Counted from the stretch's first letter, positions 9,403-17,735 are shown. The stretch is DNA of 59,137 nucleotides from Clostridium peptidivorans (GCF_900205925.1 NZ_OAOD01000019.1:1-59137); one strand, 5' to 3'. Made by a program: numbers and translations. Notes: generated by a model from the sequence alone, not told the origin.

Positions 9403-9447
9403 GAGATTATTAAAGCCTAGTAAAGGCTCTAATAATCTCCTTTTTTT
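9403..9447. terminator. Bidirectional terminator
   Basis: GAGATTATTA and TAATAATCTC form the outer stem, with AAGCC/GGCT continuing inside, then a T-run. The hairpin overlaps the stop codon of the convergent membrane protein gene. Confidence 0.8.
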
Positions 9448-9785
9448 GTCTTATCTCTTCGTATTAAATATAAATGAAGCAGAGCTTCTAGCACAGAAAA
9501 TATAAGTGCAATGGACATTGCTGCTCCATAAGTTACAAAAGAATTATAAAGAATATATTGGCTAAAATATACAATGAAAAATGTTATTGTAAAATCCAGG
9601 GCATTATTTACCCAAAATGCACCCCTGTCAAGGAATGATAGCTCTGTTACATGACCTACAATTGCAAGAACTAAGCCAACAAGTATAATTTGATATATAG
9701 AATCATAGCGAACATATGGAGATAATAAATCAAATATATAAATAAGTAAAGGACAAGTAATCATTTTAATAATAAGACCAGTCAT
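9429..9785 (-). CDS. DUF2512-like small membrane protein
   Basis: About 118 residues with four hydrophobic helices and a charged end (RRDKTKKGDY). It resembles the DUF2512 (YndM-like) membrane proteins of Firmicutes, whose role is unknown. The motif AIVGHVTELSFLDRGAFW is the best-conserved-looking stretch. The ATG at 9785 follows GAAGGGAG at good distance, so I prefer it to a TTG upstream. It is alone and convergent with the cortex hydrolase gene. Confidence 0.6.
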   Translation of the reverse strand: MTGLIIKMITCPLLIYIFDLLSPYVRYDSIYQIILVGLVLAIVGHVTELSFLDRGAFWVNNALDFTITFFIVYFSQYILYNSFVTYGAAMSIALIFSVLEALLHLYLIRRDKTKKGDY

Positions 9786-9848
9786 TCTGAAAACTCCCTT
9801 CAATGGTTTATAATACTAGAGTTTCCAAAATGACATTAATTCATTCAA

Positions 9849-10880
9849 TTAAATTTCTATCAACTCATACTTAATACTTCCGAGACCAATTTTTTCAGCA
9901 TATTCTAGAGTATGTCGCCCTCTTGAGAAAACTTTTCCTCCTTTTCGTTTATCAAGAACATCAAGACAGGCTTTATCTATAGCAACTGGATTGGTTGAAG
10001 CGAATATTCCAAGGTCATCTACAAAAGGCTTCATGCTATGACCTTCGCAATCGCATGCACGAGTTATGTTAAGAGCAAAGGTTATATAAATATTATTTTT
10101 ACCTTTTTGAGCGGCATAAGCATATTCTGCAAGTCTTTCATTAAAGGAGCCGAATAAGAAGCCAAACCAGTTTAGTGATATGGCATTATGAGGGCAAATT
10201 GCTATGCATGAGGCACAACCTATGCATTTATCCTTAATTATCTTAGCTTTTGAGGATAAGATTATGGCATTTTCAGGACAGTTATTTACGCAAGCGTTAC
10301 AAGACTTGCATTTTAAATAGCTAATCTTTGGAATGGAATTAGCATGTTGATCTAATTTACCACCTCTTGAAGCACAGCCCATGGCAAGTTGCTTTATTGC
10401 CCCGCCAAAGCCTGCTAAGCCATGTCCTTTAAAATGGCTTAATACAATCATTTGATTTTGGTTAGCTATCTCTTTTGCAATTTTACATTGCATAAAATGA
10501 CTTTTATTTATTTTAACAAGTTCATATTCTTCACCATGGTCTCCGTCTGCAATTACTATTGGAAGTTCATTAAAGCCATGGTCTTGAGCAAGTTTAATGT
10601 GACTAGCCCTAGTAGTACGTTCTCCTCTATAAAGCACATTAGTTTCAATAAAAGCACTTTTAATATTATTTGTCTTTAAATAATCAATAATTCCTCTATA
10701 GTTTTTCGATGAAATAAAGGTTTTATTTCCCTTTTCTCCGAAATGAACCTTAAGAGGTACATATTTTTCTAAAGAAATATTTTCAGTTTTAACTATTTTA
10801 TCTAAAAGTTCTGCAGCAGCTTTACTTATAGTTTCAGTGTCATTATAAGAATTTATAGATTTAAAGAATACTTTAGTCAT
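9849..10880 (-). CDS. DUF362 protein with two 4Fe-4S ferredoxin motifs
   Basis: A DUF362 fold protein with a 2[4Fe-4S] ferredoxin insert at about residues 190-245: CKSCNACVNNCP and CIGCASCIAICP are complete cluster sites. Flanking conserved DUF362 sequence includes KGHGLAGFGGAIKQLAMG and the C-terminal DDLGIFASTNPVAIDKAC. Such proteins are common in anaerobes and presumed to carry electrons, but the partner is unknown. The ATG at 10880 follows GGAGAG; the reading frame is open for 53 more codons upstream but without a ribosome binding site. It appears monocistronic. Confidence 0.8.
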   Translation of the reverse strand: MTKVFFKSINSYNDTETISKAAAELLDKIVKTENISLEKYVPLKVHFGEKGNKTFISSKNYRGIIDYLKTNNIKSAFIETNVLYRGERTTRASHIKLAQDHGFNELPIVIADGDHGEEYELVKINKSHFMQCKIAKEIANQNQMIVLSHFKGHGLAGFGGAIKQLAMGCASRGGKLDQHANSIPKISYLKCKSCNACVNNCPENAIILSSKAKIIKDKCIGCASCIAICPHNAISLNWFGFLFGSFNERLAEYAYAAQKGKNNIYITFALNITRACDCEGHSMKPFVDDLGIFASTNPVAIDKACLDVLDKRKGGKVFSRGRHTLEYAEKIGLGSIKYELIEI

Positions 10881-11402
10881 GTGAATCTCTCCATTTCTAA
10901 GTTTGAGTACCACCAATATCGTAAGTGGAATGTTAGTGGTATTTATATTATATACCAATATTTTCCATGAATCAATCCACATGTTTAAGAACATATTTGG
11001 AACTAAATCCACTTGCTCCATCGCAGCTGATGGCAGCAACTAAGCCTAATTTTTCAAGACTTTTGCACATTTTTCTCATTTATATTAAGAAAAATGGTTC
11101 ATATTTAATTTTATACAGTTTATCTCTGGAGATTTGCCTGTAATTATTTCTAAGATGTAATTTAATTTTGTAACTTGTCTACACTATTTTAATATGCAGA
11201 TTTTTTAAAAGTGAGAGAAATAAATTACAGAGTTACAGAGAAATTTATATAGTAGGTAGCTATAAGTCTTTAGCCGTATAATAAAAAATATACGACAGAA
11301 CTAAATCTAAAATTAAGTTACATCAACTCTACAAATTGGAATTTGTTATTTCTTGTTTGGTTTTCTCGTTAGAAACAATAGTGGATAGGCAGTCGATTTT
11401 AT
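10881..11402. other. Intergenic region with a short orphan ORF
   Basis: Mostly AT-rich sequence without clear signals. On the minus strand at 10972-11079 an ATG opens a 35-codon frame with protein-like composition (CKSLEKLGLVAAISCDGASG), but it lacks a ribosome binding site, so I take it as a likely gene remnant. I do not recognise the family. No terminator stands out for the AraC-type gene ending at 11403. Confidence 0.4.
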
Positions 11403-12380
11403 TTACTTCCGCACTGGTCTGATATACTTAAAAAACCGTTCCGGATTAAAATAAAAGTAAATTATTCTACCGGGGGAAGTATCAAAGCAGTAACCAGTGC
11501 CTGCAAAATCAAAAGTTGCCATTGCCTTTTCAATCTTTTCCTCCACACTACGATTTTCCTGCTCATAATCGAACGGCCCATGTTCAAAAACAATATACTC
11601 GGCTTCGGGAACATCAATCATAAGCATTTGTGGTGGTACTTCGCCTTTATAATCAAAAGGAAGACGTACACCATAACACTCTGTACGTGGAATACCCCAA
11701 TCGCAGAGTCTGCCGTCCGGGTCATTAATGTACGCCATAATCTGACCGCTGCCGCTGTTAGATTCGCTCCCACCATCATCATCCAATTTGCCCTTGATAC
11801 TATCGAGTAAGCCGCAAATTGTTTCGCAGTCCTGTCCCGGAATAAGACTTTGCTTTTGCCAAAAATCCCAATACCCATTACTCTCATAGTTTTTAATGTG
11901 CAAAAATTTGTGTGCGGGAATGGTTACAAAATAAATTTTAACATCATCTGTAGATTTCATCATACCAATCTCTCCCAATCCTAAAAAGTAGCGGTCGAAA
12001 GGGTTTATTTTTGTACGAAGAACGACAGGATTAGGCTTTTTTCGGTATTCACTTGGAGTTACACCATATGTTCCCTTGAAAGCTCTGGTAAAAGCTTCAT
12101 GTGATGAAAAACCATAATCAAAGGCAATATCCAAAATGCTTTTTTCACTATCCCGAACCTCTTTTAGTGCAAAGGCTAATTTTCTATGCCGCAGATAATC
12201 CCTAAATTGCATACCCGATATTTCTTTGAATTTTCTCGTTGTATAAAATTCGGAATAACCCAGCCTGCGAGAAAGAAAGCGTAGTGTCAAGGCTTCATCA
12301 TTATAATTTTTAATACATTTGTCAATTTCATCAACGATTATTTGAATTTGCTTCTGCCACTCGTACATTCGTATGTTCAC
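11403..12380 (-). CDS. AraC-family regulator with GyrI-like effector-binding domain
   Basis: Residues about 10-110 hold two helix-turn-helix units of the AraC/XylS type (LTLRFLSRRLGYSEFYTTRK, then ILDIAFDYGFSSHEAFTRAF). Residues about 130-325 resemble a GyrI/SOUL-like small-molecule binding domain, as in Rob- and BmrR-type multidrug sensors. It would be a transcription factor responding to an unknown ligand. G and C are visibly more frequent than in neighbouring genes, and the region behind its start holds gene fragments of similar composition. This suggests horizontal acquisition followed by decay of its target genes. Confidence 0.8.
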   Translation of the reverse strand: MNIRMYEWQKQIQIIVDEIDKCIKNYNDEALTLRFLSRRLGYSEFYTTRKFKEISGMQFRDYLRHRKLAFALKEVRDSEKSILDIAFDYGFSSHEAFTRAFKGTYGVTPSEYRKKPNPVVLRTKINPFDRYFLGLGEIGMMKSTDDVKIYFVTIPAHKFLHIKNYESNGYWDFWQKQSLIPGQDCETICGLLDSIKGKLDDDGGSESNSGSGQIMAYINDPDGRLCDWGIPRTECYGVRLPFDYKGEVPPQMLMIDVPEAEYIVFEHGPFDYEQENRSVEEKIEKAMATFDFAGTGYCFDTSPGRIIYFYFNPERFFKYIRPVRK

Positions 12381-12490
12381 CTCGTTTCAACCGTCCTACA
12401 TTTATTATAAAGAAATAGAGAGATTACTGCTTGATTTTACTTGCTGTTATTTCATTTTTCTCTTTTAAGTTCTGCATCTTTGCGTCTGGC

Positions 12491-12724
12491 CTACAATATG
12501 AGGTTTTTAATACCTCTATCAAAGAAATTTTTGTCTGCACCGTTGCCATTCTCCATGCTATGATATGTAAGAGCCATTTTCCCATTCACAGTCAAAACAG
12601 CAATAATATTGTAAGCATAAGAAACCGCAGGGGGAACAAAAATCATCTTTTCAATTTTGCAGCCGCCATAAGTTGTTGGTAAGTCAAGTACAGTTAAGTT
12701 TACTGTCTGCCTGTAAAAACGCCG
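12491..12724 (-). pseudogene. Fragment of an acyltransferase/condensation-domain-like protein
   Basis: A 77-codon frame without a usable start, ending in TAG at 12491. It encodes sequence such as PTTYGGCKIEKMIFVPPAV and NGKMALTYHSMENGNGADK. The rhythm (GG, a strand ending VPPAV, then NGKMALTYHS) looks like the C-terminal region of condensation-type or alcohol acetyltransferase-type proteins. That assignment is a weak inference. G+C is higher than the surroundings. It overlaps the ABC fragment below by about 25 bp in another frame. Confidence 0.4.
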
Positions 12725-12846
12725 CTATTATATAGCTGTTGACGGAAACACCAACCTGTTTTGCCTGAACCGTTGGGGCCGATCAGCCCCATGATAAACC
12801 CCTCCGGCAAACGGATGGTGATATTTTCAAGCGTAAAATTCTGATT
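12700..12846 (-). pseudogene. ABC transporter ATPase remnant (Walker A only)
   Basis: A 48-codon frame encodes NFTLENITIRLPEGFIMG followed by LIGPNGSGKT, the N-terminal strands and Walker A motif of an ABC ATPase. Directly after GSGKT the reading departs from the family and reaches a stop at 12700. The Q-loop, signature and Walker B are all absent, so this is a truncated fragment. Base composition matches the adjacent AraC regulator rather than the host-like genes. Confidence 0.75.
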
Positions 12847-12884
12847 TTAGGTTTCATTATTTATAAATTATCTTCATAATTTAT

Positions 12885-12922
12885 AAACAACTCGATAAAT
12901 TACTATTTATTGAGTTGTTTTA
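12885..12922. terminator. Hairpin terminator
   Basis: AACAACTCGATAAAT and ATTTATTGAGTTGTT form a 15-bp stem with a 4-nt loop followed by TT. It marks the right border of the remnant-bearing segment. The 340 bp from here to 13263 hold only AT-rich sequence and the promoter region of the next gene. Confidence 0.6.
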
Positions 12923-13262
12923 CATCTTTAATATGTCGCATTGATTTACAATTATGAACTATCTTATATTAAAATTATACCTCAATAATAGTTATTAATT
13001 CTACATAATCATATAATTTATTGTAATTTGTAATATTGATTATACATATCCAGTAAAGCTAGTGGTATTAAGGGAATAAGCAATTACAAAATGAAGTGAT
13101 ATGGATGTAAGATATGTATAAGTTGTAAGATATCTTTATAATAGAAAGTTGCTAAAGTTTATTAAATTTATAATTTTAGGTTTTAGAGATTGGTGATTAA
13201 AAAGCCTGGTTTTTGCAAACTCTATATTTGTATAATATTTATTAACAGTACGAGGTGAAAAT

Positions 13263-13802
13263 ATGAAAATAGGACTTGTAAGACATTTTAAAGTAGATAT
13301 AATGAGAAGTTTTTTTATGAATGCAGAGGAGTTTGATAAATATACTGCAGAATATGATGTAGCAGGAGTTATAAAAAATGAACTTGTAGTAGATAAGGAA
13401 TGGGACAAATGTTATTGCAGCAGCTTAAGCAGAGCAATAACTACTGCAAAAACTATATATCATGGTGAAATTATATTAACAGATAAGTTGGTTGAAATTC
13501 CAACAGTAGCAGGGGTAAAACTTAAATTTCATATACCATATCATCTTTGGGCAATACTTAATAGAATTGCATGGATAAGAAATCATACATCTCAGCCAGA
13601 ATCAAGAAAATTGACTTTAAAAAGAATAAATGAAATTTTAGATGTGATACTTGAGGAAAAAGATAAAAATATATTAATTGTGAGCCATGCAGGAATACTT
13701 TATGAAGTTCGTAAAATATTACTTGCAAGAGGTTTTCATGGAAATAGATTTTTAAAGGCAAGTAATGGGAAACTTTATGTATACGAAAATAAGAATTTAT
13801 AG
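13263..13802 (+). CDS. Histidine phosphatase (phosphoglycerate mutase-like) family protein
   Basis: A 179-residue protein of the histidine phosphatase superfamily. The catalytic motif near the N terminus is LVRHFKV (RHF in place of the usual RHG), the second arginine lies in SSLSRAITTA, and the C-terminal catalytic histidine in ILIVSHAGILYEVR. Residue H8 should carry the phosphate. The substrate cannot be inferred. The start has a GAGGTGAAA ribosome binding site. It appears monocistronic and lies upstream of the Crp/Fnr gene by 115 bp. Confidence 0.75.
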   Translation: MKIGLVRHFKVDIMRSFFMNAEEFDKYTAEYDVAGVIKNELVVDKEWDKCYCSSLSRAITTAKTIYHGEIILTDKLVEIPTVAGVKLKFHIPYHLWAILNRIAWIRNHTSQPESRKLTLKRINEILDVILEEKDKNILIVSHAGILYEVRKILLARGFHGNRFLKASNGKLYVYENKNL

Positions 13803-13917
13803 TAAAACAAATAATTCTATATAATATTTTACTTTACATTCTAAGTGATAAAGAGACATTAATTTTTCATTTATATGTGTTAAAATCAATATATATAAGT
13901 GAAAAGGGGGGATATCT

Positions 13918-14625
13918 ATGGAATGTACCTGTGGAAGATGCCATCACACTCTTTGTGCAAAAAAGGTCCCTATATTTTCTTCTCTTGAGGATGAAGATTT
14001 AAGAAAAATAGTACAGAGTACAGGACATATGGAATTTAAAAAGGGAGAGACTCTTTTTAATGAGGGGGAAAAATCGAGCACATTATTTATTATAAATGAA
14101 GGACAAGTAAAACTTACTAAGATGACTAAGGAAGGTAAAGAACAAATAATTCATATACTTACAAGTGGTGATTTCTTTGGCGAATTAAGTTTATTTAGTG
14201 ATAGTGATACATATAATTTTAGTGCCTATGCTATTTCAAACTTAAAAATTTGTACATTAACTAAAAAGGACATGGATGAAATCCTAATGAAAAATCCTGA
14301 AATTTCTTTGAAGATACTTAGAGAAGTTACAAGAAAGTTATCGGAAACAGAAAATCTTGCTCAAAATCTTGCTACAAATGATGCAGAAGTTAGAATTGCA
14401 CACATGATATTAGAATTTGCTGAAAAGTATGGAACAGAAACTAGTGATGGGATAAAAATAAAACTTCCTATAAATAGAGAAGAAATGGCAAACTATGCTG
14501 GAGTTACAAGAGAAACTATAAGTAGAAAACTTAGCAAGTTTGAAGAATTAAACATAATAAGTATCGTAGGAAATAAAGTGATTATTATAAAGGATGAGAA
14601 TTCTTTAAGAGAGTATGTAGAATAA
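13918..14625 (+). CDS. Crp/Fnr-family regulator with N-terminal cysteine cluster
   Basis: A 235-residue regulator. Residues about 20-130 form a cyclic-nucleotide-binding-like beta barrel (FGELSLFSD) and residues 150-230 a winged helix with the recognition helix in GVTRETISRKLSKFEEL. C3, C5, C8 and C13 at the very N terminus could bind an iron-sulfur cluster or sense NO or oxygen, as in FNR. The ribosome binding site is AAAGGGGG. The next two genes encode nitrosative or oxidative damage repair-type proteins, and an Fnr-like palindrome lies before them, so they are its likely targets. Confidence 0.8.
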   Translation: MECTCGRCHHTLCAKKVPIFSSLEDEDLRKIVQSTGHMEFKKGETLFNEGEKSSTLFIINEGQVKLTKMTKEGKEQIIHILTSGDFFGELSLFSDSDTYNFSAYAISNLKICTLTKKDMDEILMKNPEISLKILREVTRKLSETENLAQNLATNDAEVRIAHMILEFAEKYGTETSDGIKIKLPINREEMANYAGVTRETISRKLSKFEELNIISIVGNKVIIIKDENSLREYVE

Positions 14626-14652
14626 AAGGTTCGCTGAGGCGAGCTTTTTTTA
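14625..14652 (+). terminator. Terminator of the Crp/Fnr gene
   Basis: AAAAGGTTCGC and GCGAGCTTTT pair around TGAG with one bulge and a wobble, followed by a T-run. Confidence 0.65.
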
Positions 14653-14682
14653 AAAATATAAAGTATACTGAAAAAGTATAAA

Positions 14683-14700
14683 ATGTGATTTGAATCATAT
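14683..14700 (+). promoter_or_regulatory. Crp/Fnr-type operator upstream of the RIC gene
   Basis: ATGTGATTTGAATCATAT is an 18-bp inverted repeat with a core TGAT-TTGA-ATCA, matching the FNR layout TTGAT-N4-ATCAA in spacing and central bases. It is 128 bp before the ric start. It is the obvious candidate site for the Crp/Fnr protein encoded just upstream. Confidence 0.55.
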
Positions 14701-14828
14701 TTTTAAAATTGAAAAGAATATAAAATAAAGACATCAGATGAAACAAATATGAAGGTGTTAAATACTTGTACCATAATTAAATCCACAGAAATGGATAATA
14801 TTAAAAAATAATTTATGAGGTGATTAAT

Positions 14829-15536
14829 ATGACAAATACTATAAATGTAAATCAAAAATTAGGAGAAATTGTTTCTATATTCCCAGGTTCAGCAGAGATA
14901 TTTCAAAAGTATAAGATAGACTATTGCTGCGGAGGACATGATAGCTTAAAGGAAGCTTTAGATGAAAAGGGACTTACACATGGAAGTATAGTAAAAGAGC
15001 TTAATGATGAGTATGAAAAATTTAAAAACTCCAATGCAAATTACAAAGATTGGAGAAATGAAGATCCTATAGTTTTAATGAAACACATACAACATGTTCA
15101 TCATGATTACACATATAAAACTCTTAGTGAAATAGATCCCCTTATGCGTAAAATATTAAAGGTTCATTTTAAGCATAATAGTGAAGAACTTTTAAAGGTG
15201 CACAAATTATTTGGAACATTAAAAATTGAATTAGAAGAGCATCTTATAAAGGAAGAAGAAAATTTATTCCCACTTATAGAGCAGTATGAAAAAACTAAAG
15301 ACGAGGAAACCTTAAAGGCAATACGCAAATTTATAAAGGAAACTGAAGATGAACATGACACAGCAGGAGATATATTTAAAGAATTGGAGGAGGTAACAAG
15401 AGACTTTAAAGCACCAGAAGGAGCGTGTACTACATTTCAATTGGTATATACAAAAATTGATGCTTTAGAAAAGGATATTTTCACTCACATTTATTTGGAG
15501 AATAGCGTGTTATTTAACATGTATATGGATAGATAA
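14829..15536 (+). CDS. ric: Iron-sulfur cluster repair di-iron protein (RIC/ScdA/YtfE)
   Basis: Residues 5-60 form the ScdA_N (DUF542) domain with the diagnostic C33-C34-G-G-H37 motif. The rest is a hemerythrin-like four-helix bundle with di-iron ligands in HIQHVHHDYTYK, HFKHNSEEL, EEHLIKEEENLFP and EDEHDTAG. RIC proteins restore iron-sulfur clusters damaged by NO or peroxide. The 236-residue length is typical. The ATG at 14829 follows GAGGTGA; a GTG nine bases earlier lies inside that site. It probably forms an operon with the next gene, 36 bp downstream. Confidence 0.9.
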   Translation: MTNTINVNQKLGEIVSIFPGSAEIFQKYKIDYCCGGHDSLKEALDEKGLTHGSIVKELNDEYEKFKNSNANYKDWRNEDPIVLMKHIQHVHHDYTYKTLSEIDPLMRKILKVHFKHNSEELLKVHKLFGTLKIELEEHLIKEEENLFPLIEQYEKTKDEETLKAIRKFIKETEDEHDTAGDIFKELEEVTRDFKAPEGACTTFQLVYTKIDALEKDIFTHIYLENSVLFNMYMDR

Positions 15537-15572
15537 TAGTTTAATTAATAATTTGTAATGGGAGGTAGTGTA

Positions 15573-16328
15573 ATGGATAATAAAAGAATAGATGAATTAA
15601 CTAATATTTTAAGAAGGCTAAATGCTGAAGGAGTAACGGAAGAATTAAGAAAAGAAGCACTCCAAATTGTTTCAAATATAAATCTACTTGAATTATCCGT
15701 GGCAGAGCAAAAGCTTGTGGAAGAAGGTATGAATCCTCACGACTTAAGACATTTGTGTGATATTCACATGGAAGTTTTAAAGGATGAATTAAATAAAATA
15801 AAAACTGAAATTGATACAGGGCATGTACTTGATACTTTGATATCTGAGCATGAAAAGTTGCTTCAGTTTTTAACAGAGCTTGAAGAATTAAATGCTAAAA
15901 TTCAAAAGATGGATAAATATGATGGAGCTAGAGAAGAATTTGTTCAGTTAGTTAAAGTGGCAGATAATATATTAGATGCGGAAAATCATCATCAAAGAGA
16001 AGAGCAAGTATTATTTAAAGAACTAGAGGATAGAAACATTACGGGGCCAACTAGAATTATGAGAATGGAACACGAAGATTTGAGAGCAAGAAAAAAACAA
16101 TTAAAAAATGTAGCAGAGTTTGTAACTGGTCTTGATTTTAAAGTATTTAAAGAAACTTTAGATGAAGTATCAAAATATATAGTATTTAATTTAAGAGATC
16201 ATATTTTTAAAGAAAATTATATATTATATCCTACAGCATTAGAATCCTTAAGAGATAAAGATTTGTGGGAAGACATGAAAAAGAGGTGTGATAAAATAGG
16301 ATACTGCGGATTTACACCAAAAGAGTAG
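15573..16328 (+). CDS. DUF438-hemerythrin domain protein
   Basis: Residues about 5-70 match the DUF438 helical domain (VEEGMNPHDLRHLCDIHMEVLK carries its characteristic motif in two pieces), and residues 85-235 a hemerythrin-like domain (ISEHEKLLQFL, ENHHQREEQVLF, RMEHEDLRARKK, LRDHIFKENYILYP). Many relatives also carry a C-terminal PAS domain; this one, at 251 residues, does not. Probable non-heme iron sensor or repair protein for NO or oxygen. The start follows GGGAGG. It is co-directional with ric and close to it. Confidence 0.85.
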   Translation: MDNKRIDELTNILRRLNAEGVTEELRKEALQIVSNINLLELSVAEQKLVEEGMNPHDLRHLCDIHMEVLKDELNKIKTEIDTGHVLDTLISEHEKLLQFLTELEELNAKIQKMDKYDGAREEFVQLVKVADNILDAENHHQREEQVLFKELEDRNITGPTRIMRMEHEDLRARKKQLKNVAEFVTGLDFKVFKETLDEVSKYIVFNLRDHIFKENYILYPTALESLRDKDLWEDMKKRCDKIGYCGFTPKE

Positions 16329-16380
16329 TTAAAACCAGTAATAAATGAATTGGTAAATGATGAATTAGAATAGAAGCTAG

Positions 16381-16446
16381 AAATAAAGTGCTAGGAGTAA
16401 AGGAGGTTTTGCTATGCAAATCTTCCAGTATCCCTAGCTTTATTTT
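16381..16446 (+). other. Long hairpin enclosing a strong ribosome binding site and mini-ORF
   Basis: The outer arms AAATAAAGTGCTAGGA and TCCCTAGCTTTATTT pair, and within them GGAGGTTTTGC pairs with GCAAATCTTCC. The inner arm contains AAAGGAGG placed seven bases before an ATG (16415) that opens the seven-codon frame MQIFQYP and stops. The hairpin could simply be the terminator of the ric-DUF438 operon, since a T-rich stretch follows, or a small leader-peptide-like device. The remaining bases to 16587 hold nothing else I can name. Confidence 0.4.
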
Positions 16447-16587
16447 CGTTATATATAGCATTTTAAATTTTTCATATTTAAGATACAATTGTATTATACA
16501 AAAGGTTGTTACGAAAGATGAGACATATTTTCAACTATTTATTAGAAAATAAATGTTTTAATATATAAGCGAAAGGTAGCGATAAAA

Positions 16588-16893
16588 ATGGCAAAGAAGA
16601 GTGCTAGAAATAATGATTTATTATTTAATTCGAAAACAAAAACATCTCCTAAGATATATTCTTTATTGGTGGATTTAGTAAATGAGGATAGAGAAAACTT
16701 AGCTAAAATAGTATTAAAAGTTGATTACTTATTAGAATATGCAAGTTCAGCTATAAAACAAAAGGATTTTGATGAAGCAAAAGAAGCTTTAGAAAAGGCT
16801 AAGACTAGAATAGATAAGCTGAAGGAAGAGGAAGTAAACATAGAGCATCTGGAATATTTGTATGAAGGTATAGAAAAGAAAGTGAAGAGATAA
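16588..16893 (+). CDS. Hypothetical coiled-coil protein
   Basis: I do not recognise this 101-residue protein. It has a polar N-terminal tail with lysines (MAKKSARNNDLLF), then about 70 residues of predicted helix with heptad-like leucine and isoleucine spacing (KEALEKAKTRIDKLKEEEVN). There is no membrane segment. The ribosome binding site AAAGGTAGCG is weak to moderate. It precedes the broken sigma-54 activator but shows no link to it. Confidence 0.55.
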   Translation: MAKKSARNNDLLFNSKTKTSPKIYSLLVDLVNEDRENLAKIVLKVDYLLEYASSAIKQKDFDEAKEALEKAKTRIDKLKEEEVNIEHLEYLYEGIEKKVKR

Positions 16894-16940
16894 AAGTTAA
16901 TATCAATGGTGGATAGTTATAGTTAAAGGGGCGATGAGCT

Positions 16941-17478
16941 ATGTGTATAATTGATTTAATAATTAAGATTGATAAAGAACTTTACATAAAAGAAGTGCGT
17001 TCATTTGGGGAAGTTAAAAGTTTATTTGATGAGCATACCTGTAATAATTATTTACAATAAGAATGGATACTTTCTACACGGAAATCCGGCAAGTGAAGCT
17101 TTAGAATATTACAAAAGGGATGATTTTAAAGGAAAACATTTAATGGATATATATGATTTAAAAGAAGAGTATAGCACTGTTTTAACAGTATTAAGAACTC
17201 AAAAACCTGTGGTTAATAGATGCGATAGATTTAAAACAAGAACAGGTAAGGATTTAACTACTATTAATTCAGGGTATCCATTAAAAATAAAAGGGGAATT
17301 ATATGGCGCTGTGGTTTTTGAAAGTGATTTATCTGTTTTAAGGCAAATTAAAAATAGAACATTAAATTTAGAAAGTTATGTGGAAAGTGATAATTATGAG
17401 GATAGTGAAAAATTATATACTTTTGATAATATTGTGCACTCATCTAAAAACATGGAGGAAATGATTCACAATTTTTAA
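16941..17478 (+). pseudogene. Broken sigma-54-dependent activator (PAS domain remnant)
   Basis: A frame opening at ATG 16941 (MCIIDLIIKIDKELYIKEV, then SFGEVKSLFDE) runs into a stop at 17058. From about 17029 the homology continues in another frame: a PAS domain (MSIPVIIIYNKNGYFLHGNP, later RTGKDLTTINSGYPL). It then gives YTFDNIVHSSKNMEEMI, the start of an AAA+ module as in RocR-type activators, and stops at 17478. The ATPase and DNA-binding domains are absent. So the gene carries one frameshift and a large 3' deletion. It lies directly before activator-type palindromes and a sigma-54 promoter, exactly where the regulator of the downstream genes would be expected. Confidence 0.75.
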
Positions 17479-17486
17479 TGGATAGC

Positions 17487-17589
17487 GCAAAATATTATTG
17501 CGGGGGTGCTAAATTATTTGGCACTTATTTTATTTGGAAAATAAATAAAATTCTAAATATTCATGTGTCGGTGCAAAAATATTTTGCAC
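17487..17589 (+). promoter_or_regulatory. Three upstream activator-type palindromes
   Basis: Two 19-bp inverted repeats, GTGCTAAATTATTTGGCAC (17506-17524) and GTGCAAAAATATTTTGCAC (17571-17589), share GTGC.AAA.TATTT.GCAC apart from one offset base. A weaker 15-bp copy, GCAAAATATTATTGC, is at 17487-17501. Centres are 21 and 65 bp apart, close to whole helical turns, and 155-250 bp upstream of the sigma-54 promoter. From memory they resemble RocR-type upstream activating sequences (TGCAAAA...TTTTGCA). Confidence 0.7.
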
Positions 17590-17636
17590 TAACAAGATAT
17601 ATAGTTAAATTAAATTAACTAATGTTGTAATCCTGG

Positions 17637-17735
17637 TTACTAAGTATTCAGTACTAAAACTGCTAACTAAGTACTGGTAACTGGGAGATATCCAATCCCC
17701 ATAGGTAACTGGTAACTACATACCAGTTACTCATT
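17637..17735. repeat. Cluster of degenerate GGTAACT/AGTTACC units
   Basis: Several copies of GGTAACT or its complement occur, including the perfect inverted repeat GTAACTGGTA-ACTACA-TACCAGTTAC (17705-17730), which ends 14 bp before the sigma-54 -24 element. Similar ACTAGTAACTG strings appear at about 23005-23023 and 51350-51366. The cluster may therefore be a low-complexity clostridial repeat and not a binding site. Confidence 0.45.

Noticed and set aside
9849..11039. DUF362 protein starting at 11039
   Set aside because: The extra 53 residues lack family similarity and a ribosome binding site; ATG 10880 has GGAGAG and the proper domain start.
12431..12682. Plus-strand 83-codon ORF as a gene
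   Set aside because: It has no ribosome binding site and an implausible composition; the opposite strand carries protein-like fragment sequence.
17518..17534. TTGGCACTTATTTTATT as a second sigma-54 promoter
   Set aside because: The -24 half fits, but the -12 half lacks GC, and the stretch is explained as the end of an activator palindrome.
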